Below are positions 21,434 to 28,817 of a DNA stretch of 28,817 nt, in pieces. This DNA comes from RGVT01 sp037129475 (lineage in GTDB: Bacteria > Planctomycetota > Planctomycetia > Pirellulales > UBA1268). The notes beneath the pieces were generated by a model. That model saw nothing but the letters and a program-made list of their open reading frames with translations. It ran no database searches and was not told the DNA's origin. The position numbers and the translations under genes were made by a program. The stretch's first letter is position 1; the number at the start of each line of letters is the position of its first letter. The stretch lies in the NCBI GenBank assembly GCA_037129475.1, contig JBAXUY010000032.1, positions 1 through 28,817 of the forward strand, in the 5' to 3' direction.

Positions 21434-23992
21434 ATGGTGCACAGCTTTGTGAAGCCCACTCGGACCTTCTGGATATCGCTGCTCGCTTTCGGCAGCGCCG
21501 CTGCCATCTTTTCGCCGGCGACAGCTGCCGACGCCGACGTGGTTTCGTTTAACCGCGACATCCGGCCGATCCTCTCCGACAACTGCTTTTATTGTCATGG
21601 GCCGGATGCCAGCCACCGGCAGGCCGACCTACGGCTCGATCTGCGAGATGAGGCCGTGGCCGCCAAGGCGATCGTGCTGGGGAAGCCCGCCGAAAGCTCG
21701 CTCGTGGTCCGGATCAACTCGACCGATCCCGACGAACTGATGCCGCCGCCGGAGTCCCACAAAAAACTCGACGCCAAGCAGAAGGCGTTGCTGACCCGCT
21801 GGATCGAGCAGGGGGCGGAGTACCAGAAGCATTGGGCGTACGAGCCGCCCGTGAAGGCGACGGTGCCCGCAGGCGCGCAGGCGATCGACCATCTCGTGCG
21901 GCAGCGGCTCGTAAAGCTCGGCCTCGAGCCCTCGCCGGAGGCCGACCGCCGCACGCTCATCCGCCGGCTCTCGTTCGACCTCACGGGGCTGCCGCCGACG
22001 CCCACGGAGGTCGAGGCCTTCGTCGCCGATCCATCGCCCGATGCCTACGAGAAACTCGTCGAGCGGCTCTTGGCCAGCCAACACTACGGCGAGCGGATGG
22101 CGATCGGCTGGCTCGACGTCGTGCGGTTCGCCGACACGATCGGCTACCACAGTGACAACCCGCGGAACGTTTGGCCGTACCGCGACTACGTGATCAAGAG
22201 CTTCAACGACAACAAGCCCTTCGACCGGTTCACCATCGAGCAGCTCGCCGGCGACCTTGTGCCCGATGCCAACCAGGAGACGCGGATCGCCTCGGCGTTC
22301 AATCGCATCCTGCTCACCACCGAGGAAGGAGGCGCCCAGGCCAAGGACTACGAGGCCCGGATGCTCACCGACCGCGTGCGGGCCGTCGGCGCCGTGTGGC
22401 TCGGCCAGACGACCGGCTGCTCGGGCTGCCACGACCACAAGTTCGACCCGATCACGATGCGGGACTTTTATTCGCTCGGGGCCTTCTTCGCTGACATCGA
22501 GGAGCGGGCGATCGGCAAGCGCGAGGACGGCATGGTGGTGGCACCGCCGGAGGAACTCAAAAAACTCGCTGACCTCGACGCAGCGCTGGCCGCGGCCAGG
22601 AAGACGCTCGACGCCGTCACGCCCCAGCTCGACGCGGCGCAGAAGCAATGGGAGCACGACGTCGTCGCCTACGAGGTGACGCTCCCCGAGCTGAAGCTCG
22701 ACGCGCCGGCGAAGCCGGAGGAAAAGAAGGCGGCCGAGCAGACGGCGGCCGCCCTCAAGAAGGAGTTTGCAAAGCGGAACGGTGCGGAGCGTGAGGCCAT
22801 CCAGAAGTATTTCCGCACACGGGTGTCGCCGGAACTCTTCCGTGCGGAGCAGGACGGCTTCGCGAAGGCCGAGAAGGACCGCAACGACTTCTACGGTCCG
22901 CTCACCAAGTGCCTCGTGAGCGTGAAGAAGGCCACGCCGAGCGTGGTCCGCATCCTGCCGCGGGGCAACTGGATGGATGAGAGTGGCGAGGTGATGAAAC
23001 CCGCGTTCCCCGCGTATCTGCCGGCGCCGAAGATCGAGGGCCGCGAGCCGAACCGGCTCGATCTCGCCCAGTGGCTCGTCTCCCGCGACAACCCGCTCAC
23101 GGCGCGGGTCGTGATGAACCGGCTCTGGAAGCAGTTCTTCGGCACGGGCCTCTCACGGGTGCTGGACGATTTGGGTGCTCAGGGGGAGCCACCGGTGAAC
23201 CCCGAGCTGCTCGACTGGCTGGCCTGCGAGTTCATGGACTCGAAGTGGGACATGAAGCACATGGTCCGCACGATCGTCTCGAGCGCCACGTACAGGCAAT
23301 CCTCGATCGCCTCGGCTGAGAAGATCGCCGCCGACCCGGGCAACCGTGAGCTTGCGCGGCAGTCGGCCTATCGCGTCGATGCGGAGCTCGTTCGCGATGC
23401 GGCGCTCGCCACGTCGAGCCTGCTCGTCCGCACGATCGGTGGTCCGAGCGTGAAGCCCTATCAGCCCGACGGCTACTGGGAGAATCTCAATTTTCCACCG
23501 CGCACCTATCCGGCCGACGTGGGCGAGAAGCAATACCGCCGCGGCCTCTACACCTGGTGGCAGCGGTCGTTTCTCCATCCGAGCATGCTCGCCTTCGACG
23601 CGCCCTCGCGGGAGGAGTGTTGCGCGGAGCGGACGCGGTCGAACATCCCGCAGCAGGCCCTCGCGCTGCTCAACGACCCGACCTACGTCGAGGCCTCGCG
23701 GGCCTTCGCCGCGCGGATCATGAAGGAGTGCACCGGCACGCCCGAGGAGCGGGTGGCATGGGCGTGGAAGCAGGCGCTCCAGCGGCTCCCGAGGGTGGAA
23801 GAGATGGAGACGGTGATGCCGCTCTACCGGCAGCAGCTGGCCGCCTACCAGGCCGACCCTGCCGCTGCCGACGCCCTGCTCAAGGTGGGCTTCACTCCCG
23901 CCCCCGCGGATCTCGACAAGCCCGAACTGGCCGCCTGGACCCACGTGGCTCGCGTGCTCTTCAACCTCCACGAAACGATCACGAGGAACTGA
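21434..23992 (+). CDS. PSCyt1-DUF1549-DUF1553 protein (second copy)
   Basis: 852 residues; ATG preceded by GGAG at 7 nt. Signal peptide FWISLLAFGSAAAIFSPATAA. PSCyt1 (about 35-125) has the haem motif CFYCH (51-55). DUF1549 (about 150-360) begins AIDHLVRQRLVKLGLEP, includes LIRRLSFDLTGLPPTP, and carries a second CxxCH, CSGCH (329-333), with DHKFDPIT. A charged, Ala/Lys-rich probable coiled coil occupies about 372-485. DUF1553 (from about 535) reads NRLDLAQWLVSRDNPLTARV, then FFGTGLSRVLDDLGAQGEPP, and ends ARVLFNLHETITRN. Unlike the first copy, there is no lectin-like insertion before the C-terminal helix. Two bases separate its stop from the DUF1501 start, so they are co-translated. Biochemical role unknown. 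Confidence 0.94.
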   Translation: MVHSFVKPTRTFWISLLAFGSAAAIFSPATAADADVVSFNRDIRPILSDNCFYCHGPDASHRQADLRLDLRDEAVAAKAIVLGKPAESSLVVRINSTDPDELMPPPESHKKLDAKQKALLTRWIEQGAEYQKHWAYEPPVKATVPAGAQAIDHLVRQRLVKLGLEPSPEADRRTLIRRLSFDLTGLPPTPTEVEAFVADPSPDAYEKLVERLLASQHYGERMAIGWLDVVRFADTIGYHSDNPRNVWPYRDYVIKSFNDNKPFDRFTIEQLAGDLVPDANQETRIASAFNRILLTTEEGGAQAKDYEARMLTDRVRAVGAVWLGQTTGCSGCHDHKFDPITMRDFYSLGAFFADIEERAIGKREDGMVVAPPEELKKLADLDAALAAARKTLDAVTPQLDAAQKQWEHDVVAYEVTLPELKLDAPAKPEEKKAAEQTAAALKKEFAKRNGAEREAIQKYFRTRVSPELFRAEQDGFAKAEKDRNDFYGPLTKCLVSVKKATPSVVRILPRGNWMDESGEVMKPAFPAYLPAPKIEGREPNRLDLAQWLVSRDNPLTARVVMNRLWKQFFGTGLSRVLDDLGAQGEPPVNPELLDWLACEFMDSKWDMKHMVRTIVSSATYRQSSIASAEKIAADPGNRELARQSAYRVDAELVRDAALATSSLLVRTIGGPSVKPYQPDGYWENLNFPPRTYPADVGEKQYRRGLYTWWQRSFLHPSMLAFDAPSREECCAERTRSNIPQQALALLNDPTYVEASRAFAARIMKECTGTPEERVAWAWKQALQRLPRVEEMETVMPLYRQQLAAYQADPAAADALLKVGFTPAPADLDKPELAAWTHVARVLFNLHETITRN

Positions 23993-23994
23993 TC

Positions 23995-25416
23995 ATGCTT
24001 CACAGCCATCTGCATGCCGCAGTCGCCCGCCGCGCGTTTCTGGGGAAGACTGCCCAGGGCGTCGGCGCGGTGGCCCTCGCATCGCTCGCGTCACCCGAGG
24101 TCGCCTCGGCTGCGGCCCTCCGGGGCGTGCTCGATCCCCCTCCCCTGCCCCAAAAGGCCAAGCGGGTGATCTGGCTGACGATGGCGGGCGGCCCGTCGCA
24201 CCTCGAGACGTTCGACCACAAGCCGAAGCTCGCGGAGATGGACGGTCAGCCCATGCCGGAGAGCATGACGAAGGGGCAGCAGCTTGCGCAGCTGCAGGGG
24301 GCCAAGCTCACCTGCTTCGGGCCGCAGCATCCCTTCAAGCCGATGGGGCCAAACGGCACGCACATCTGCGAGCTCTTCCCGCAGATCGGCTCCGTGCTCG
24401 GCGACATCTGCCTCATCCGCTCGATGACGACCGACGCGATCAACCACGATCCGGCCCATATGTTCATGAACACGGGTTCGCAGATCGCGGGCCGGCCGAG
24501 CATGGGCTCGTGGGTGACCTATGGCCTCGGCAGCGAGGCGGCCGACCTACCGGGCTTCGTCGTGCTCACGTCGCTCGGCAAGGGGGGCCAAAACCAGCCG
24601 ATCGCCGCCCGCCAGTGGTCGAGCGGGTTTTTGCCGAGCAAGTACCAGGGCGTGCAGCTCCGCGGCAAAGGCGACCCGGTGCTCTATCTCGGCAACCCCA
24701 CGGGCGTCACCCGCGATCGCCAGGGGCTCGATATCGCGGCGATCAACGTGCTCAACGCCCAGCACGACGCCCTCACCGGCGATCCCGAGATCGCCACCCG
24801 GATCGCCCAGTATGAGATGGCCTTCGCCATGCAGGCGAGCGTGCCGGGGCTGATGGACATGGCAGCCGAGAGCCCGGCCACGTTCGAGCTCTACGGCTGC
24901 CAGCCGGGCGACGGCTCGTTCGCCTCCAACTGCATGCTCGCCCGCCGGCTCGCCGAGCGGGGCGTGCGGTTCATCCAGCTCTACCACAAGGACTGGGATC
25001 ACCACGGCGGCGTGAAGGAGGGCATCACCTTCAAGACTCAGGAGATCGACCGGGCCTGCATGGCCCTCATCACCGATCTCAAGAACCACGGGATGCTCGA
25101 CAGCACGCTGATCGTGTGGGCGGGCGAGTTCGGCCGCACGCCGATGTCGCAGGGGGGCAGCGGCCGCGACCACCACAACAAGGCGATGAGCGTGTGGCTG
25201 GCCGGCGGCGGCATCAAGGGGGGCCTCGTCTACGGCTCGACCGACGACCTCGGCTACGCGGCGGTCGAGGACGTGTGCACCGTGCACGATCTCCACGCCA
25301 CGATGCTCAACCGGCTCGGCATCCGCCACGACGCCTTCACGGTCAAGTTCCAGGGCCTCGACGCCAAGCTCACGGGCGTCGAAGGGGCCCGGGTGCTCGA
25401 CACAATTCTGGCGTGA
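23995..25416 (+). CDS. DUF1501 protein, Tat-exported (second copy)
   Basis: 473 residues; the ATG lies 2 nt after the stop of the PSCyt1/DUF1553 gene, with GAGGAA in that gene's last codons as ribosome-binding site. The frame is open upstream, but that is out-of-frame sequence of the neighbour. Tat-type signal VARRAFLGKTAQGVGAVALASLA (Arg12-Arg13). The DUF1501 body has VIWLTMAGGPSHLETFDHKP, RPSMGSWVTYGLGSE, PGFVVLTSLGKGGQNQP, LARRLAERGVRFIQLYHKDWDHH, and the end signature IVWAGEFGRTP (about 373-383), GRDHHNKA, VWLAGGGIKGG. It is a diverged paralogue of the protein at 5352-6851. Exported; reaction unknown, though the superfamily contains phosphatases and sulfatases. Confidence 0.94.
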   Translation: MLHSHLHAAVARRAFLGKTAQGVGAVALASLASPEVASAAALRGVLDPPPLPQKAKRVIWLTMAGGPSHLETFDHKPKLAEMDGQPMPESMTKGQQLAQLQGAKLTCFGPQHPFKPMGPNGTHICELFPQIGSVLGDICLIRSMTTDAINHDPAHMFMNTGSQIAGRPSMGSWVTYGLGSEAADLPGFVVLTSLGKGGQNQPIAARQWSSGFLPSKYQGVQLRGKGDPVLYLGNPTGVTRDRQGLDIAAINVLNAQHDALTGDPEIATRIAQYEMAFAMQASVPGLMDMAAESPATFELYGCQPGDGSFASNCMLARRLAERGVRFIQLYHKDWDHHGGVKEGITFKTQEIDRACMALITDLKNHGMLDSTLIVWAGEFGRTPMSQGGSGRDHHNKAMSVWLAGGGIKGGLVYGSTDDLGYAAVEDVCTVHDLHATMLNRLGIRHDAFTVKFQGLDAKLTGVEGARVLDTILA

Positions 25417-25440
25417 TCGGCGGAGGGGTGGCCACTGTCG

Positions 25441-26598
25441 TCAGCCGAACACTTTGCCCGCCCAGAGCAGTCGTAGGAAATCGGCGGCCGGCAGGACCCG
25501 ACAGGGCGGATACTCCGCCTCGCGGGCACCGAGATACACGCCGAAAGAGCGTACTTTCCGCGGCCGCAGTTCATCGACGAGACGCGCGATTCCCCGACCA
25601 TACTGCGGCTTCCAGGAAGTGGCTGCCTTGACCTCGATGGCCGTGAAGCCCCTGACTGTTTCGCAGAGAAAATCCACTTCCACCCCATCCGGGGTCCGCC
25701 AAAAAGTGAGCGGATAGTCCAAGCCGCTGTAGTCGAGATATGCCGCGAGTTCGTTGCGAATGAACGTCTCCATGAGGAAGCCGCGTTCCTCCGGCATGGG
25801 CGGGTAGGGCAACCGTCCTGACAGGGCGCGGGCCACGCCACTGTCGAACAGATAGAACTTGGGGTGGGACACCTGCTTCGTGGCACGCTTGAGCTTCCAG
25901 GCCGGGAGCCAGGAGCCGAGCAGCGTGTCGACCAGAATCTCGAACCAATTCTGCACCGATTGCCTCGTCACGCCGGCATCGCGGGCGATACCGGCGACAT
26001 TCGTGACCTGGCCATTCTGGCGAGCGGCGATCTCCAGGAATCGGGCGAACCCGCCGAGATTACGGGTCAGGGCCTCGGCGCGGATTTCTTCCTGGAGGTA
26101 CGTGAGTGCGTAGCTTTTGAGAAACGCTTTCGGATCCGGGCTGGTCACCGCCAGCGGCAGCGAGCCATAGTCGATCAGACGGTCGATGTCCAAAGCCTCG
26201 CCAATTTCGGCCGACACGAGCGGATACATGTGCCTCACATCGGCGCGGCCGGCGAGCAGATTGCTGCCTCCGCGACGGAGTTTTCGGGCGCTCGATCCGG
26301 ACATCAGAAACCGCAGGCGCCGGGACTCGATGAGGCGGTGTACCTCGTCGAGAAGGGCGGGCACCTTCTGAATCTCGTCGATCACGACCCATCCGCCGGG
26401 CCGGACCCTCGCCGTCTCGCGGGCCACGATGCCGGGGTCGGCCGCGAGGCGAATCGCCTCGGCTGAATCAAGCAGGTCGTAACTGGCGCTGGCCTCGATA
26501 CTGCCGCGAATCCACGTCGATTTCCCTGTGCCCCGCGGGCCGAACAGAAAGCACGACCGTTTCGGAACATGGCCGCGCCGAGTAAACATAGTTGGCAT
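25441..26598 (-). CDS. AAA-type ATPase with DUF4143 C-terminal domain
   Basis: 385 residues from ATG 26598; an ATG at 26589 is an alternative and neither has a clear Shine-Dalgarno sequence. Walker A is FGPRGTGKST (19-28), Walker B VVIDEIQKVP (71-80), and a sensor-1-like FLMSGSSARKL lies near 97-107. LIDYGSLPLA and KSYALTYLQEEI lead into the DUF4143 region. The C-terminal part has a PD-(D/E)xK-like pattern: GVEVDFLCE (Glu307, Asp309) and TAIEVKA (Glu322, Lys324). This is the common bacterial AAA_14/DUF4143 family, of unknown physiological role and often mobile or strain-variable. It lies 55 bp downstream of recG on the same strand and ends 24 bp from the convergent DUF1501 gene. An inverted repeat TGGCAT/ATGCCA (26593-26598/26612-26617) spans its start codon. 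Confidence 0.9.
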   Translation of the reverse strand: MPTMFTRRGHVPKRSCFLFGPRGTGKSTWIRGSIEASASYDLLDSAEAIRLAADPGIVARETARVRPGGWVVIDEIQKVPALLDEVHRLIESRRLRFLMSGSSARKLRRGGSNLLAGRADVRHMYPLVSAEIGEALDIDRLIDYGSLPLAVTSPDPKAFLKSYALTYLQEEIRAEALTRNLGGFARFLEIAARQNGQVTNVAGIARDAGVTRQSVQNWFEILVDTLLGSWLPAWKLKRATKQVSHPKFYLFDSGVARALSGRLPYPPMPEERGFLMETFIRNELAAYLDYSGLDYPLTFWRTPDGVEVDFLCETVRGFTAIEVKAATSWKPQYGRGIARLVDELRPRKVRSFGVYLGAREAEYPPCRVLPAADFLRLLWAGKVFG

Positions 26599-26653
26599 TT
26601 TAGCCGCAAATATGCCACCGTGCCAGCCACCCACGTGTGCGGGACGGGTCGCG

Positions 26654-28726
26654 TCAGCCGACGCCGCCCAACCCGAGCGTGCTGCCCCAGCGGCCAAGGA
26701 TCACTTTTTTGAGGCGGGCGTGGGCAGGATCGGCGAGCGCCGGATCGCGGGCGAAGAAATCGTGGGCGTCGGCTCGGGCCTCATTCATGATGCTTTCATC
26801 CTCGATGAGATCGGCCACGAGCAGGCCGTCGTCGCCGCTCTGCCGCGCGCCAACGAGATTGCCCGCGCCGCGGAGCTCGAAGTCCTTCCTGGCGAGCTCA
26901 AACCCGTCGGTCGAGGCCACGAACGCGTCGACCCGCGGCTGCGGCTCGGCGCCCGACGGCGTGACGGCGCCGCAGATGCCCGCGACCGCGCCCCGCGCCA
27001 CGCGGCCCCGCAACTGGTGCAGCTGTGACAATCCGAAACTCTCGGCGTCGAGAATTGTCATCACGGTGGCGTTCGGCACGTCGATCCCCACCTCGATCAC
27101 GCTCGTGCACACGAGCACGTCGAGTTTCCCATTGCGAAAATCATCCATGATCGCCTGCTTCTCGGCCGTCTTCAGCCGCCCGTGCACGAGCGACAGCCGA
27201 AACGCCTCCAGCGGTCCGTTGGCCAGTTCCTCGAAGGCCGAGGCGATCGTGGCGAGCCCACGCTTCGAGTCTTCGATCGCCGGCACAACGACATACCCTT
27301 GCCGCCCCTCGCGGAGTTTCTTGCGCACGTGCTCCCACCACGAGTCTTCGTGACCGGGCACGACGCGGTAGGTGCGCACGGGCTGGCGTCCGGCCGGCCC
27401 CTGTGTGATCACGGAATAGTCGAGGTCGCCGTGGGTGGCATGGGCCACCGTCCGCGGAATCGGCGTGGCCGTCATCACGAGCACGTGCGGCTCCGCCTGC
27501 CCCTCCTGGAGCGTCGCTCGCTGGATCACGCCGAACCGCTGCTGCTCGTCGATCACCACGAGCCCGAGGCTCTTGAACGGCACGTCTCCGCTCACGAGCG
27601 CCTGCGTGCCGATCACGATCTGCGACTCACCAGCCGCGATTCGCTCGAGCGCCTTGCGCCGCTGGGCCTGCGTGTGGCCGCCCACGAGCAGTTCGAGGTT
27701 CACGCGTCCCTTGACGAGAAGTTGTTCGAGCGTGGCGAAGTGCTGCCGGGCGAGGAGCTCCGTCGGCGCCATGAGCGCGGCCTGGTGGCCGCAGCCGACG
27801 GCCGCGAGCATCGCATACAGGGCGACCACCGTCTTGCCGCTGCCCACGTCGCCCTGCAGCAGCCGGTTCATCGGCTCCGATTTCGCGAGGTCGGCCACGA
27901 TCTCGGCGATCACGGCATCCTGGTCGGGCGTGAGCGTAAACGGCAGCCGGGCCCGGATCCGGCCGTCGAGCCGGGCATCGACGACCATCACGGGCGCCGC
28001 CTTGCGATCCTGCTGCTGGGCACGGTGGAGCCGCAGGGCCAGCTGCAGCATGAACAGCTCTTGGTACACGAGCCGTCGCGTGGCGGCCTCCTTGGACGCG
28101 AGGCTCGTGGGCACATGGATCTCACGCATCGCGTCGCGGATCGGCAGCAGATTTTTCGCCGCCAGCCACTCCTCGGGAAACGCCTCCTCGAGCATCTCGC
28201 CGGCGTGCGCAAGCGCCGCCTGCACCGCCAGCCGCACGTCCGACTGCCGCACGCCCTCCGTGCCCGGATACACCGCCAGATATTCGCCGCGGATCGGCTC
28301 CTCGCCGGCCGCACAGAGCCGCACCTCCGGATGCGACATCTCCCACGTCGCCCCGGCCCGTTTCGGCACACCGGCGAAGACGACCGTCGCGCCGACGGCG
28401 AACTTCTTCGCCATGAACGGCATGTTGAACCACACGCCGCGCACGCTGCCCCCCTGCCCCTCGACGAGCACCGTAAGCATCGAGCGGCCCTGCGCCGTCG
28501 TCCGCTGCCGCACGTCGGCGACGGTCCCTGCCACCGACGCATGCTCCCCTTCCACGAGGTCGGCGAACGCGTGCGCGCCGCTGAAGTCCTTGTAGTCGCG
28601 CGGAAAATGCACGAGCGCGTCGCGCACGGTTACGAGTTCGAGCGCCCGCAGCCGCTGAGCCCGCGCCGTCCCCACCCCCGGCAACCGCTCGAGCGGCGTC
28701 GTCAGGCTGGGTGGCTGCTGGTCCAT
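26654..28726 (-). CDS. recG: ATP-dependent DNA helicase RecG
   Basis: 690 residues, close to the usual RecG length. RecG is a branched-DNA translocase that reverses stalled replication forks and processes recombination intermediates. The N-terminal wedge/OB region (about 10-160) starts LERLPGVGTARAQRLRAL. The helicase core has GDVGSGKT (Walker A, 292-299), PTELLARQH (motif Ia), DEQQRFGV (motif II, 393-400), TATPIPRT (motif III, 419-426), SVIEVGIDVPNAT, and QLRGRVARG (motif VI, 571-579). The C-terminus has the RecG wedge-associated FELRGAGNLVGARQSG. Most RecG proteins have DEQH and GRVGRG where this one has DEQQ and GRVARG. There is no evident ribosome-binding site; a two-hairpin repeat lies 9 nt upstream of the start codon. 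Followed by the DUF4143 ATPase. Confidence 0.96.
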   Translation of the reverse strand: MDQQPPSLTTPLERLPGVGTARAQRLRALELVTVRDALVHFPRDYKDFSGAHAFADLVEGEHASVAGTVADVRQRTTAQGRSMLTVLVEGQGGSVRGVWFNMPFMAKKFAVGATVVFAGVPKRAGATWEMSHPEVRLCAAGEEPIRGEYLAVYPGTEGVRQSDVRLAVQAALAHAGEMLEEAFPEEWLAAKNLLPIRDAMREIHVPTSLASKEAATRRLVYQELFMLQLALRLHRAQQQDRKAAPVMVVDARLDGRIRARLPFTLTPDQDAVIAEIVADLAKSEPMNRLLQGDVGSGKTVVALYAMLAAVGCGHQAALMAPTELLARQHFATLEQLLVKGRVNLELLVGGHTQAQRRKALERIAAGESQIVIGTQALVSGDVPFKSLGLVVIDEQQRFGVIQRATLQEGQAEPHVLVMTATPIPRTVAHATHGDLDYSVITQGPAGRQPVRTYRVVPGHEDSWWEHVRKKLREGRQGYVVVPAIEDSKRGLATIASAFEELANGPLEAFRLSLVHGRLKTAEKQAIMDDFRNGKLDVLVCTSVIEVGIDVPNATVMTILDAESFGLSQLHQLRGRVARGAVAGICGAVTPSGAEPQPRVDAFVASTDGFELARKDFELRGAGNLVGARQSGDDGLLVADLIEDESIMNEARADAHDFFARDPALADPAHARLKKVILGRWGSTLGLGGVG

Positions 28727-28734
28727 GCGGGCAG

Positions 28735-28789
28735 TGTAGCGACAGGCCTCCAGGCCTGTCGGTCGACAGAGCTGGAGCTCTGTCGCTAC
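28735..28789. repeat. Paired-hairpin palindromic repeat, copy 2
   Basis: Outer GTAG (28736-28739) and CTAC (28786-28789) enclose two perfect palindromes. The first is CGACAGGCCT/AGGCCTGTCG (28740-28749/28752-28761, loop CC). The second is CGACAGAGCT/AGCTCTGTCG (28764-28773/28776-28785, loop GG). The two stems also share CGACAG...CTGTCG, so the whole element can fold as one long or two short hairpins. The architecture matches the copy at 4391-4453 although the stem sequences differ. It sits in the 5' leader or promoter region of recG. Confidence 0.85.
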
Positions 28790-28817
28790 GGAGGAGGCTT
28801 CGGGCTCCCCATTGCCC

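Noticed and set aside
27435..28595. A 386-codon plus-strand open frame
   Set aside because: Antisense to recG; Ser/Arg/Cys-rich shadow with no recognisable domain.

Overview
This 28.8 kb GC-rich window looks chromosomal and planctomycete (probably Pirellulales or a near relative; this is an inference). The evidence is protein families largely confined to that phylum: two PSCyt1/DUF1549/DUF1553 proteins each paired with a Tat-exported DUF1501 protein, a TIGR03067 protein, a DUF1559 prepilin-like protein, a XylR-type LacI-sensor/AraC regulator, and a giant beta-strand-repeat protein with a PEP-CTERM tail. No rRNA, tRNA, CRISPR array, transposase or phage gene was recognised.

Layout. (1) 1-3028, minus strand: TIGR03067 protein, a membrane histidine kinase with about four OB-like modules outside the membrane, and a NarL-type response regulator cut by the window edge. 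Kinase and regulator overlap by ATGA. (2) 3211-4395, plus: XylR-type regulator. (3) 4438-9825, minus: a tight three-gene unit of PSCyt1/DUF1549/DUF1553, DUF1501 and a sugar-isomerase-like TIM barrel, with overlapping stops and starts. A two-hairpin repeat lies across the convergent ends of (2) and (3) and supplies both stop codons. (4) 10060-10947, plus: secreted beta-propeller. (5) 11045-12169, minus: GntR-HTH/LacI-sensor repressor, divergent from (6). (6) 12454-21176, plus: four genes spaced by 16, -4 and -4 bp: a 1991-residue repeat protein with a PEP-CTERM anchor, a DUF1559 pseudopilin, a small lipoprotein and a secreted glycoside-hydrolase-like TIM barrel. A 16-bp near-palindrome lies in the divergent promoter region. 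(7) 21434-25416, plus: a second PSCyt1/DUF1549/DUF1553 plus DUF1501 pair. (8) 25441-28726, minus: recG, then a DUF4143-type ATPase. A second two-hairpin repeat lies 9 nt upstream of the recG start codon.

How it fits together. Apart from recG and the ATPase, most genes encode exported or surface proteins or sugar-type regulators. The most distinctive unit is region 6 with its divergent repressor. I read it as a ligand-inducible surface system that couples a very large repetitive surface protein to a pseudopilin, a lipoprotein and a secreted hydrolase. That is a hypothesis from gene order, overlaps and family membership. Substrate, ligand and function are not shown by the sequence.
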